Origin: Streptomyces hyaluromycini
GTDB taxonomy: Bacteria; Actinomycetota; Actinomycetes; Streptomycetales; Streptomycetaceae
Length of the DNA: 64,000 nucleotides
Direction of reading: 5' to 3'
Assembly (NCBI RefSeq): GCF_002217755.1
Contig: NZ_BCFL01000042.1
Location: 1 to 64,000, forward strand
The stretch's first letter is position 1, and every line of letters begins with the position of its first letter. The translations under genes were made by a program, and so were the position numbers. Below, one piece after another: positions 15,401 through 23,891 of this stretch. A model generated the notes under the pieces. That model searched no databases, was not told the origin of the DNA, and was given only the letters and a program-made list of their open reading frames with translations.

Positions 15401-17824
15401 CTAAGCGGCTGCACGGCGGGCCCGCCCAGCCGCCGCCCGCGCCCGAGCCACCTGCAGCTGCCCCAACCGGCTGCGCAGCAGGTAGCCCGCAGTACGGCGG
15501 CAGGCATCGTCCGCGGCGGCCTCAGCAGCGTGGAAGGCACGGGGGTGCTGGCGCAGCGCCGCCTCGTACACAGCGTCGGCCTCCGCCACGGCTTCACCAC
15601 TCCCAGCCAGGTGCCGCAGAGCCGCGGCCCGGCGCCCGTCACGAACCTGCTCGGCAACCTCCTGCGCCACGTACGCCGCCCAGACCTCGTCGCCGCCGCG
15701 GCGCCGGGACACCTCAGCGATCAGCGTCCGGGTGTCGGCCTCACAACGCCCCGCCAACTGCGCAACCTGCTCCGCATCCTCAAGGTCGGCGCGCACGACG
15801 ACGGCCAGGTCGACAGCCTCCTGCACCAGCAGATCCGTACGCCGGACGTATGAACAGGCCGGGCACAGACCGGCCGCGTCCGGCAACCCGCACCCCGAGC
15901 ACGGGGCCGACCGCCGGGCCAGCTCCGCCTCCGCCTCCCGCTCTCGCCGCCGCTCCACCGCCGCACGACGCGCCGAGACCTCAGCCACCTCACGAACCTG
16001 CCGAACACGGGCTTGCTCCTCATCCCGAGCAGTGAGCTCACGCAGCCGCTCCTCAAGGGCTCGACGGCGTTCACCGAAGCCAAGGCCGGGCAGCTCCCGG
16101 TCGACCTCCGCAGCGGCCAACGCCCGCCGAGCCCGCCAGATGTGGAGCGCGTTGTGGCAGTTCTCGCACTCACCTCCGGTGTCCAGCCGGATCCCGTCAT
16201 CACACCGATGGTCCGAGCATGCCTGACGCTGCACCAGGCCCCGCCGGATCAGCCACCCGTAGGGGCCGGTGACCAGAGCCTCGCCACCGGTCTCCTCCAG
16301 CCGGTCGGTGAGCCGGTCGGCCAGCAGCCGCGGCCCATCCCCCAACCGCTCCAGCATCCCCGCCAGCCGCTCCACCTCAGCCCTCGCGGCCGCTTCGACC
16401 CGGTCCTGCTGCCAGCCGGACAGCCGCCCCCACAGCCCGGAGACCGGCCCCAGAGCCACCCGCAGATCAAGATCAGCTGGAAGAGACGCCCTCCGCTGCC
16501 GCTGCGCCTTGTTCCAGCCCACAGCCGTCGGCCCGCCAGCAGCCCCCGCCGCGGCAGCCCGCCGCTCATCCCGCTCATCAACCGGGGACTCCTCCGGCTT
16601 TTCCCCGCGCAGCGGGCCGACCTTCGCCACCGGTGACCCGCTCGCGGCAGGAGCTTCCTCACTGCCCGGGGCCCGGTCCTCGCGCACGCACGCGCCCTCC
16701 GGCCGACGGCCTTCACCACCACGGCCTTCGCCGGAACACCCATCAGAGAGAGCAGGAGACAGGACAGGACCAGCCACAGGAGGGTGATCAGTGTGAAGGG
16801 CTGCCGTCAGCGCGGGATCTGCCCAATCAGCCTCACCGACCCCCGGCACTTCGCCGGCCTGCGGATCTGCCTCCGGCTCGGAGGCCCCACTACCCTCTGC
16901 TGCAAGATCGGGGTCTGAAAACTCGGGCCTGGCAGCCTCCAGACGGTCCTCCGGGGCGTCGGCGATCCCGTCCCGGCCGTGCGCGGCCGCGACCGCCGGC
17001 ACCACCAGCCGGGACCGGTGACGCAGCCCGGACGCCGTCCGCACCCGGACCCGCACCACCACGTCCCGGTCCTCCAGGCGCTCCAGCACCCGCTCGCCCG
17101 CCGACGCCGTGCAGCCCAGAAGCCGGGCCACCGTTGCCGCCGCCCGACCGCGCCGGGTGTCCACCTTCCCGCCGCACTGCCGCACCCGACCGTTCTCGCG
17201 GGCCTCCAGCACCAGCAGCAGCAGCGCGAGCCTGTCCGTCGCCGCCGCCCGGCCCGTCCGCGACCCGAGCAGCCCGGCCGGAGTCACCCGGCCGTCCCGG
17301 TGCGCCCAGCCCGGCGCCATCAACACCTCCAACAGCCGCAGCAGCGTCGCCAGTTCCTGCTTCGCCAGCGCCAGCGGATGCCCGACCACGCCGTGCGCGG
17401 CCCACATCGGCAGCACCCTGCACTTCAGCCCGATGTCCTGGCCGGACTCGCCTTCCGCCGTCTCCACCGAGACCACCCCGGACCGGCGCAGCGCTGACAC
17501 CACGTCCGAGGCGACGTACGAGGCGGACAGCCCCAGCCACCGCGCCAGCTCCGGCGTACGGATCTCCACCACACCTGACTCATACGGCGTACGCGACGCC
17601 AGCACGACCACCGCGAGACGCGCCGCGTCCGTCATGCCGTCCAGGCCGGGGGCGTCCAGCAGCGTCCGCACTGCACCGCCCAGCCGGGCCCGGGCATCCC
17701 GACCCAGCGCGAGCGGGTGCGCAGGGCCGCGCACCGGCGCCGGGCCGGCTTGCACGGGCACCGACCGCAGCCGACGCCGCGGAACACCGTTGACCGCGGC
17801 GACTGGTGCCGCCACAGCGCTCAC
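15401..17824 (-). CDS. Winged-helix/zinc-finger protein, possible plasmid replication initiator
   Basis: About 807 residues from the GTG at 17824 (a preceding open stretch to 18196 lacks protein character). The first third has two winged-helix-like regions (IRTPELARWLGLSASYVASD; ATVARLLGCTASAGERVLE). The middle is low-complexity, and the C-terminal third carries two Cys clusters: CSDHRCDDGIRL through GECENCHNALH, and CSGCGLPDAAGLCPAC, which look like zinc ribbons. Long Arg/Glu helices surround the second cluster. Similar large proteins on Streptomyces plasmids are annotated as replication or DNA-binding proteins. The initiator role is inferred. The gene is isolated, with a small inverted repeat upstream (17918-17937). 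Confidence 0.65.
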   Translation of the reverse strand: MSAVAAPVAAVNGVPRRRLRSVPVQAGPAPVRGPAHPLALGRDARARLGGAVRTLLDAPGLDGMTDAARLAVVVLASRTPYESGVVEIRTPELARWLGLSASYVASDVVSALRRSGVVSVETAEGESGQDIGLKCRVLPMWAAHGVVGHPLALAKQELATLLRLLEVLMAPGWAHRDGRVTPAGLLGSRTGRAAATDRLALLLLVLEARENGRVRQCGGKVDTRRGRAAATVARLLGCTASAGERVLERLEDRDVVVRVRVRTASGLRHRSRLVVPAVAAAHGRDGIADAPEDRLEAARPEFSDPDLAAEGSGASEPEADPQAGEVPGVGEADWADPALTAALHTDHPPVAGPVLSPALSDGCSGEGRGGEGRRPEGACVREDRAPGSEEAPAASGSPVAKVGPLRGEKPEESPVDERDERRAAAAGAAGGPTAVGWNKAQRQRRASLPADLDLRVALGPVSGLWGRLSGWQQDRVEAAARAEVERLAGMLERLGDGPRLLADRLTDRLEETGGEALVTGPYGWLIRRGLVQRQACSDHRCDDGIRLDTGGECENCHNALHIWRARRALAAAEVDRELPGLGFGERRRALEERLRELTARDEEQARVRQVREVAEVSARRAAVERRREREAEAELARRSAPCSGCGLPDAAGLCPACSYVRRTDLLVQEAVDLAVVVRADLEDAEQVAQLAGRCEADTRTLIAEVSRRRGGDEVWAAYVAQEVAEQVRDGRRAAALRHLAGSGEAVAEADAVYEAALRQHPRAFHAAEAAADDACRRTAGYLLRSRLGQLQVARARAAAGRARRAAA

Positions 17825-18821
17825 TGGGCACCCTGAGAGGACGTCAGGACATGATCCATTCGGCGACCATGGACCCTGACTGAAGGAGGCGTCCGCGAAA
17901 ACACCAGATCGTGTGATGTCAGCCACGTCGAGCTGACTTTGTGGCCGCTCCGGCGGGGGGAACGGCGCTACACGGGGGCGCCAAAGCTGGCGACCCCGAA
18001 CGAGGTCATGCACAATGACTCCAGTCACGGGACTTCGGTCTTGCGATGAAGCCCCTACTCGGGTGCTTCTGGTTTCTGGTGAAACCTGATGTTGAACCGC
18101 TCGCAGCCGGCGGCAACCGGGGCGGGCAACTCCTCCAAGAGGTCGGCAAACCTCATGGAGAACAGGTGGGCGTGGAACCTGGTGACGGGCAATCACCGGT
18201 CAAGTGCCCGGGGCGGCTAGAAGATCTGCATCGCAGGCGCCGCCCCCGAACGACCTACGTCATCCGGACCCCCTCAGCAGAGGGGTGAACCGGGGTGCGC
18301 GCGGACAGCACGAACGCCCCGGCGACAGACCAGCAACCGGCATGGCTGCTGACCCCACGGCGGGGTGCGGTGTGTCGGGTGACGGGTACGGGTACCCTGA
18401 TCACGTCGGCACGTCCTTTCTCGTGAAAAGGGTGCTCGGCAGGCTTCCGGACCCCTCTCACAAGGTCCGTCGGCCACGTGGCCCCTCCCGGCTTGTCCAA
18501 GGCCGGTCGACGGGGCCACTTTTTTTGATCAACGCTGGGGATCACCCTACCGGTCCCGCTGAACTCTGCATGGCCCCGGGGCACACGTGTCGCAAAGGCC
18601 GACGCCCTCTGACGCCCGATCACAACCTCGTACATCCCGGCTGAATGCGTGCTTCAGATGCTCAACTGAGCTGCTCACGTGGCACGTGCCTGTGATCCGA
18701 ACAGGAGTCGGTCCGGAATTCCAGAGGGTTTGCACGAACACCCTCGCCGATCCCGCAGGGCGGGCAACCATCTGCTTGGCGCGCCGCCCGCCCCACGGGA
18801 CAGCGATTCGAGAACGGTCTC
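17825..18821. other. 1-kb gene-free region with a strong terminator
   Basis: No coding region is convincing on either strand. It contains an inverted repeat GTCAGC/GCTGAC (17918-17923/17932-17937) about 95 bp upstream of the zinc-finger gene start, a short stem CCCCTC/GAGGGG at 18272-18287, and a canonical rho-independent terminator at 18478-18526 reading rightward although no protein gene lies upstream on that strand. A short non-coding transcript between about 18350 and 18526 is possible. Confidence 0.55.
18478..18526 (+). terminator. Intrinsic terminator with T7 run
   Basis: Outer arms GTGGCCCC (18478-18485) and GGGGCCAC (18512-18519) enclose an inner CCGGC/GGCCGG stem and are followed directly by seven T residues. 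This is the best intrinsic terminator seen in the window. Because no rightward gene ends here, it may end a small RNA or act as an attenuator. Confidence 0.75.
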
Positions 18822-19283
18822 TCACGCCTCGAAGGTCAGCAGGGGCACGTCGTAGAGGCTGGGGTTCTTGGGGCGCGTCATTGGCGGTGCGGTGACCTCG
18901 ACTACGAGCATCTCGACAAGGAACTGGACGCGGGCGCTGAGGAGATGGCTGGTGTGGCCGGTGGCGGACCGGGCCTTCTCCCCCAGTGACGTGTGGATGT
19001 GCGGCAGGACCGAGTCTGTCTCCGGGGCGTAGGCGAGCGTCCCGCACCCCATGGCCTCCACACCGGTCAGATGGACCTTGCTCCAGACTGGTGCTTCGGG
19101 GTCCTCGAGCTTTTCACACGCACCGACGATCTCAGCCTCTGCGAAGCCGGCGATGAACATCGGGATGTGGCCGTGCCGGACGTTGTTCTGGCGGCAGAAC
19201 TCGGCGAGGGTGGGGAAGAAGTCGTCTCCATGGTCGAAATTCACGGCGAAGGTGCGCCCAGTGGTCAGTTCGTAGCTGCGCAA
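18822..19283 (-). CDS. PPC (DUF296) domain protein
   Basis: About 153 residues from a TTG start (LRSYELTTGRTFAVNFDHGD). It has the PPC-domain signature of plant and prokaryote conserved proteins: a strand opening, then GHIPMFIAGFAEAEIVGACE with HGH-type residues, and GCGTLAYAPETDSVLPHIHT, then GHTSHLLSARVQFLVEMLV. In bacteria these are small trimeric proteins of unclear role, possibly metal-binding through the paired His. The start is the least certain point: an open frame continues far upstream but is not protein-like. It ends near a broken asparaginase gene in the same direction. Confidence 0.75.
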   Translation of the reverse strand: MRSYELTTGRTFAVNFDHGDDFFPTLAEFCRQNNVRHGHIPMFIAGFAEAEIVGACEKLEDPEAPVWSKVHLTGVEAMGCGTLAYAPETDSVLPHIHTSLGEKARSATGHTSHLLSARVQFLVEMLVVEVTAPPMTRPKNPSLYDVPLLTFEA

Positions 19284-19312
19284 GACGGGTCCTCGAGACT
19301 GGTGGAGACGGG

Positions 19313-20053
19313 TTACGAAAGGGCGCTGAAGGCTTGGGCGACCTGGTCGTTGTCGGCCGTGGTCATCAGGAGCAGTTGCAGCAGAATGCGGGCTTTGACG
19401 GGATCCAGCGTGCTGCCGGAGATCAGACCGCGTTCGAGCAGGTCGGATTCGGAGCCGGGGAAACCGTAGGTGTGCCGGAGCACGGGGCCTGATCCGGTGC
19501 GTGTGGCGAGGACGACGGGCATGCGCTTCGCGAGATCGGCGAGCGCGTCCACGCATGCCATCGGGACATGGCCGGCTCCGAAGGCCGCGACCACCAGGCC
19601 GTCGACGTGGTCGCTCAGGGCGTGCAGGAGAGTCCCGTCGTCGCCGAGGCCGACCGTGTAGATCGCGGTGCGCGCGGCCGCGGTGGCACTGTGGGGATCG
19701 AACGTCAGAGAGGGAGCGGGGCGTGCCGTGATCTGCACACGGTCCTCTGCGACGTAGCCGATCGGCCCGGGGTACGAGGTGAAGGCCGTGGGACTTGTTG
19801 CGTGGGTCTTGCGGACCCAGCGGGCAGCGTGGATCTCCTCGGCGAACACCACCACACAACCTGTGCCGCGTGCTTCGGTGCTGGTCGCGACACGGAGGGC
19901 GGCAAGCACGTTCGCGGGACCGTCGGCCCCGGCCATGCCGGCATTGCGCATGGCGCCGGTCACCTCGACCGGCGTGTCTCCAGCGGTGAGGAGGTCCAGC
20001 AGATACACCGCTGCGGGCGCGAGAGGTACGTAGGAACTCACCTGTTGTGTCAC
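19313..20053 (-). pseudogene. 5'-truncated L-asparaginase
   Basis: 246 residues corresponding to the last three quarters of a type II L-asparaginase. The phrase VEVTGAMRNAGMAGADGPAN matches the conserved VVTGAMR-ADGP block, and the C-terminal small domain with DGLVVAAFGAGHVP (the G-x-GN-P region of the family) is present. The N-terminal TGGTI threonine loop and the HGTDT catalytic motif are missing, so it cannot be a working amidohydrolase. The gene seems to have lost its first 80-90 codons at a junction near 20050. Confidence 0.7.
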
Positions 20054-20226
20054 CGGTTCGGCTGGACGAGGAGCGGGCGGGGCGCGGAGAGGGGCGCGCG
20101 GTCTGCACCGCCTGCCCGGGCGCCGTCCGCAGCCCGCCGAGTTCTGGTGGGCGGACTCAGGCTCGGCCTAGTTCAGAGAAGGAGCCTCCACCACGAACAG
20201 CGCGGGAGAGATCTGGGACGAACTCA

Positions 20227-20880
20227 GTGCCCGCTTCCCCGGCCCTGGGCACCGAGCCGGTCATCGACGGCGCCCACTACCGGCTGGACACAGCCCTGGA
20301 CGGCATCGGGATCTGGGGGTCGGCCACGATCCCCGAGGCCGACTACGACATGGATCAGGCGGTGTTCGTCCCCACCGTCGACGACGTCACCTTCACCTTG
20401 CGGGGCCTGCTCGTGACCGAGCTCGGGGAGGACGGCGACCTGCTCATCATCGGCCACCCGCCCGCCCGCGAGGTCCTGGCCGTCACCAGCGCCTACTACC
20501 TGGACACCTGCGGCCTGCGCCTGCGCGCGTTCGACGGCCACGTTCTCGCTGACAGCATCACCCGCAGCTGGGGCCGGTTCGTCGCCTGCCCCACCCGTGA
20601 GGACTGGCGGCTTCGCAGCGTGCCGCAGGACACACCCGGCGCGCTCCCCGTCACCATGGAAGCCCGGGACGGCGACCGGCAGGACATCGGCAACCCCGTC
20701 CACTGCCCGGCCTGTGGACGCAACAGCCGCGGACTCGACTACGACCACGAGACCGGGCAGCGCATACACATCTGCCCCTCACCCGTCTGCCGGCACCAGC
20801 GGCCCGTCGACCACTCCCCCACGTCCTCGGACCGCGCGGCCACCGAACAGAACCAGCGCGCCGCCCTCACCGCCCCCTGA
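20227..20880 (+). CDS. Hypothetical protein with a possible zinc knuckle
   Basis: About 217 residues from GTG at 20227. The N-terminal 150 residues are a mixed alpha/beta domain of unknown type. Toward the C-terminus a Cys pair CPACGRNS and a later CPSPVCRH about 20 residues on could bind zinc. It is followed 105 bp later by a second small gene in the same direction, and homologues of this kind are typical of actinomycete accessory DNA. The function is not known. Confidence 0.55.
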   Translation: MPASPALGTEPVIDGAHYRLDTALDGIGIWGSATIPEADYDMDQAVFVPTVDDVTFTLRGLLVTELGEDGDLLIIGHPPAREVLAVTSAYYLDTCGLRLRAFDGHVLADSITRSWGRFVACPTREDWRLRSVPQDTPGALPVTMEARDGDRQDIGNPVHCPACGRNSRGLDYDHETGQRIHICPSPVCRHQRPVDHSPTSSDRAATEQNQRAALTAP

Positions 20881-20985
20881 CCCGCTCGGCCCGGCCGGGA
20901 CACCCCTCACGCCTGCGGGGCGGCCGTCGACACCGACTCCGGCCGCCCTGCAGCACCACCCCATCCGGAAGGATCCGAGAAGCCC

Positions 20986-21204
20986 ATGACCGCCTCCCCC
21001 GCCACGGACCAGCCCACCGTGCCGAACTGGCTCGCCGCCGCCGAAGCCGCCCACCAGGAACAGCAGATCGACACCGTGGCCCAGAAACTGCAGCGCGCAC
21101 AGCGCCACGCCGACCTGATCAACGCCCGCCTCGCCGAACTCGGCATCGAGCCGATCGAGGCCGTCGGCATCGACGGCCACGGCAACCTGCGGCCCGCCCA
21201 CTGA
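20986..21204 (+). CDS. Hypothetical small helical protein
   Basis: 72 residues, ATG with AAGGATC upstream. The central part (AAEAAHQEQQIDTVAQKLQR) is a long charged helix, and the end is Gly/His-rich. It probably forms an operon with the genes on either side. There is no domain match that I recognise. Confidence 0.55.
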   Translation: MTASPATDQPTVPNWLAAAEAAHQEQQIDTVAQKLQRAQRHADLINARLAELGIEPIEAVGIDGHGNLRPAH

Positions 21205-21239
21205 CCCAGCCCGAGTACGAGCCGTACGCCTACTACGAG

Positions 21240-21667
21240 GTGCGCGCGGCCTGGAGCGAGGACGACAAGGAAGTCGAACTCCACACCGCCGACTGGGAGG
21301 CCGACCGCTCCACGTTCGGCCGCGTCCGACTGCTGAACACGCTCGCCGACGTCGCCGCCGCCCGTCGCGAATGGCCCAAGTTCCCCGCCCCCAGGCGCGA
21401 CTACCGCCGCGAGGCGCTCCGCGCGATCGACGGCCTCAACGCCGACAGCCTCAACAACGCCCACGTCGGAGAGATCGCACCGAAGCCCAGGACTCCTGCC
21501 GCTTTCACAAGGGCGTCAGCGCCGGCATGGACTACCAGGCCGACCTGATCAAGACCCTCCTGGCCGACGGCCAGGCCACCGAGTACGTCCAGCAGCGCCA
21601 CGCCGAACTGGAGGCAAGCACCGCCCAGTCGTCCGCGGCCGACACGAACACCTCCACCACCCAGTGA
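21240..21667 (+). pseudogene. Hypothetical gene with an internal frameshift
   Basis: The frame from GTG 21240 is protein-like (DKEVELHTADWEADRSTFGR, then RRDYRREALRAIDGLNADS) to about 21480. The next frame then becomes protein-like (CRFHKGVSAGMDYQADLIKT and onward) to a TGA at 21665-21667. Joined, this is about 140 residues. The protein-like reading even extends upstream of 21240 into the previous gene's stop. One base gained or lost near 21480-21500 explains it. Confidence 0.5.
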
Positions 21668-21913
21668 ACGCCGGGGCGGCCGTCGACTTCACGTCAGGCC
21701 GCCCCGGCGCTCACCCGCACCACGAAGGGAAACGGTCCCGATCACCGTGGTGCGGCATCCGGCCGCACCAGGGACTGCGGCCGGCCTTTCCAGCCCCGAC
21801 CACGGAGACGTGCCAGCAACTTGGGCACCTTGATCAGGATCGCCTGCGTTTCTGCTCAGACTGGGGCGGCACGCGTGCAGTGTCTGCCTCCGAGGCGAGG
21901 CTACGGTGATCGC

Positions 21914-21930
21914 CTATTACCGGGTAATAG
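21914..21930. promoter_or_regulatory. parS-like palindrome, site 1
   Basis: CTATTACCGGGTAATAG is a 17-bp near-perfect palindrome (odd centre). It recurs three more times around parAB and nowhere else that I can see in the window. It differs from the chromosomal parS of Streptomyces and is a plausible plasmid centromere bound by the adjacent ParB. Confidence 0.75.
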
Positions 21931-22085
21931 CGTGCGGCTGTCGTAGATCCGGAAGCCGGCCACGGTCCGGGCACCACTCACTGAACCCGGTGCCGTTCCG
22001 ATCACGGCTGTGCGGCGCCCTGCCGCTCCGCCGGCTGCCACCGGCACCCTGAACCCCAACCGCGCGTCGACGACCTCGGTGGGAG

Positions 22086-22128
22086 GGCCCGCCGTCTCAG
22101 TCGCTTGGCCGGAGCGAGACGGCGGGCC
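22086..22128. terminator. Stem-loop terminator, 13-bp perfect arms
   Basis: GGCCCGCCGTCTC (22086-22098) pairs perfectly with GAGACGGCGGGCC (22116-22128) across a 17-base loop, followed by TTTCT. It would terminate rightward transcription ahead of the sigma-factor operon. Confidence 0.6.
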
Positions 22129-22377
22129 TTTCTCAGACGCGGAAGAGTCCGCAGCCGCCTGAACGCCAGTGTCACCACTAAGCGCCCGCGAACTGTTCAA
22201 CGATCCAGACCTCAAGGGCGTTTAGTCCAGAACGTGTGAACTTATCCACGCTCCTCCGGCCTTGGAAGCAACGTGTGACTGGTTCCACACTGCGAGGTAT
22301 CAGCTTCGCGGAGCCTTCCGCCGTAGTCCTTGGCCGGAGCGCGGTGAAAGGTCATCTCAGGCAAGGGAGTTCATGCC

Positions 22378-22611
22378 ATGCGACAACCTCTGTATCCGCC
22401 AGGAGGCAGCTGCCGGCAGCCGTCGTGCGGTGTACCACTTCCACGTCGCGTCCGAGTCGTCATCCTTGTGATCATCATCCTGCTGGCGGTTGCGGCGTGT
22501 ATCGCTGTGGCCACCCCTGAAGTTGCAGCTAGCGCCGCTGCCCTCGTCCAGTCCGGTGTTGCCTTGTGGATTGCCTTGCGCAGGCCGGGCATTCTGGCAG
22601 CTGAGGGCTGA
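22378..22611 (+). CDS. Small membrane protein coupled to the sigma factor
   Basis: 77 residues with a well-placed AAGGGAG ribosome site. A strong transmembrane helix (VVILVIIILLAVAACIAVAT) is followed by a second hydrophobic stretch (ASAAALVQSGVALWIAL). The stop TGA overlaps the ATG of the sigma-factor gene (TGATG), so the two are translationally coupled. It could be a small anti-sigma or membrane tether, but nothing in the sequence proves that. Confidence 0.6.
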   Translation: MRQPLYPPGGSCRQPSCGVPLPRRVRVVILVIIILLAVAACIAVATPEVAASAAALVQSGVALWIALRRPGILAAEG

Positions 22612-23228
22612 TGCCTACGCCGGCATCGTCGGCTCCCCGCCCGCGGGGCGGGGAGGCCGGGTACGGGATCGAGAACACCATGCAGTGCGTTGAGCGTGCT
22701 CAGGCAGGCGACAGCACAGCCTTCGCATGGCTCTACTCCGCCTACGCCGACACGGTCTACCGGTACATCTACTACCGAGTCGGCGGGAAGGCCACCGCCG
22801 AGGATCTGACCAGCGAGGTGTTCACCCGAGCCTTCCAACGCCTGCATACGTTCACTTGGACAGGCCGGGATCTCGGGGCCTGGCTGGTCACCATCGCCCG
22901 GAACCTCGTGGCTGACCACTTTGCCTCAGCGCGCTTCAGACTGGAGGTGACGACGGGCGAGTTCTTGGAAAGCGACGAACTCGAGCAAAGCTCCGAAGAC
23001 GCTGCTGTCGAAGCCCTTCGCAACAGTGGCCTGGCGGAAGCGCTCGATCGGCTACCCCGCCGGATGCGGCAGGCCGTATGGCTGTGGGCGCTCGGAACCC
23101 CCACGTCCCACGTAGCGCAGCAACTGGGCATCAGCCCCAGCACAGTCCGGGTTCACTTGCACCAAGCACGTCAGCGCCTTGCTGCTGACCCTCTCCTGGC
23201 TTCGATCATTGGGCCCCCAAGTTCCTGA
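22611..23228 (+). CDS. BldN-like ECF sigma factor
   Basis: 205 residues. Region 2 is very close to that of the developmental sigma factor BldN: DTVYRYIYYRVGGKATAEDL, AWLVTIARNLVADHFASARF and RLEVTTGEFLES. Region 4 is divergent (RMRQAVWLWALGTPTSHVAQ, then a normal helix-turn-helix QQLGISPSTVRVHLHQARQR). The start at 22611 is supported by overlap with the upstream membrane gene; a shorter start at 22680 is possible. A plasmid copy with BldN-like region 2.4 but an altered -35 recognition region may redirect part of the BldN regulon. No RsbN-like anti-sigma gene is adjacent, only the small membrane protein. Confidence 0.8.
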   Translation: MPTPASSAPRPRGGEAGYGIENTMQCVERAQAGDSTAFAWLYSAYADTVYRYIYYRVGGKATAEDLTSEVFTRAFQRLHTFTWTGRDLGAWLVTIARNLVADHFASARFRLEVTTGEFLESDELEQSSEDAAVEALRNSGLAEALDRLPRRMRQAVWLWALGTPTSHVAQQLGISPSTVRVHLHQARQRLAADPLLASIIGPPSS

Positions 23229-23737
23229 ACTCGCTGACATGCCTGCCCGAGGCGGCCGTCCAGCGCCGCCAAGCGGCGCGCGTTCAGCGACGACCCAGTG
23301 GTTCGGCGCAATTGGCGGTGGCCTGGTGGCGACCGCCAGTCAACGGTGACCGCTCCCTCCATTCTCCGGGCCGCGGCGTCACCTTGGACGGCCAGTAGTG
23401 GGGGCCGTGCTGAACGTGGAGGCGCGCAGGGCCGTTCTGCCGACCTGAAGGAGCTGTCCCCCCTGGAAGTCCTGGCCGTTCTCAGAGGCCATAGCCGCAG
23501 TCCCGTGTAGGCGAGCGAGACGGACCCGCGACACACGGTCTGGAACTCACCGGAGCTGATGGCGCCTTCGAGCTCAGCGACGAGGCGGACGCTGCGGCAA
23601 AGGTGAGGTTGACGTTGCCGTGGGACGGCACTGCGTTGTAGGGGGTGAAGGCCACACCGCCAAGCTGCCGCACGAAGGGACGGCGGCTCCGATCTACGGT
23701 GTGAGGCGTCTGCCTCTGAGCCAGGTTCCAGAGGCGC

Positions 23738-23754
23738 CCATTACCCGGTAATAG
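23738..23754. promoter_or_regulatory. parS-like palindrome, site 2
   Basis: CCATTACCCGGTAATAG: the core ATTACCCGGTAAT (23740-23752) is perfect, with one outer mismatch. It lies about 140 bp upstream of parA, in the opposite central-base orientation to site 1. Confidence 0.75.
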
Positions 23755-23785
23755 CCTGCGGGCCTCCCGGCGCCAGCCGCTGCGG

Positions 23786-23802
23786 CTATTACCCGGTAAT
23801 AG
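23786..23802. promoter_or_regulatory. parS-like palindrome, site 3
   Basis: CTATTACCCGGTAATAG, a full 17-bp palindrome 48 bp downstream of site 2 and sharing its right flank AGCCTGCG. It lies in the parA upstream region, so ParB bound here could also affect parAB transcription. Confidence 0.78.
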
Positions 23803-23840
23803 CCTGCGTGGCCCCGCTAACACTCCACCATGTTCTACAA

Positions 23841-23879
23841 ACTAACGCGTCGATCGCGCAATCGATCAAGGACGTTAGT
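23841..23879. promoter_or_regulatory. Nested inverted repeat upstream of parA, probable operator
   Basis: Outer arms ACTAACG (23841-23847) and CGTTAGT (23873-23879) enclose inner arms TCGAT/ATCGA. The repeat ends 12 bp before the parA ATG, overlapping the leader. ParA proteins with an N-terminal DNA-binding extension usually repress their own operon through such sites. Confidence 0.6.
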
Positions 23880-23891
23880 AAGGTGTCCCCC

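Larger units (their letters stand above)
21668..22377. other. Gene-free stretch holding a parS-like site and a terminator
   Basis: No credible gene. It contains the first parS-like palindrome (21914-21930) and an intrinsic-terminator-like stem with 13-bp arms at 22086-22128. The remainder is GC-rich without obvious symmetry. It separates the small accessory genes from the sigma-factor operon. Confidence 0.55.
23229..23840. other. Intergenic region with two parS-like sites
   Basis: No credible gene; short open frames lack ribosome sites or domains. The two parS-like palindromes near its right end (23738-23754 and 23786-23802) each continue with the same flank AGCCTGCG, so the repeat unit is really about 24 bp. 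They are 48 bp apart centre to centre. Confidence 0.5.

Noticed and set aside
17825..18196. Upstream in-frame extension of the zinc-finger protein
   Set aside because: The reading is Pro/Arg-rich without protein character, and a GTG at 17824 fits the start of recognisable helices.
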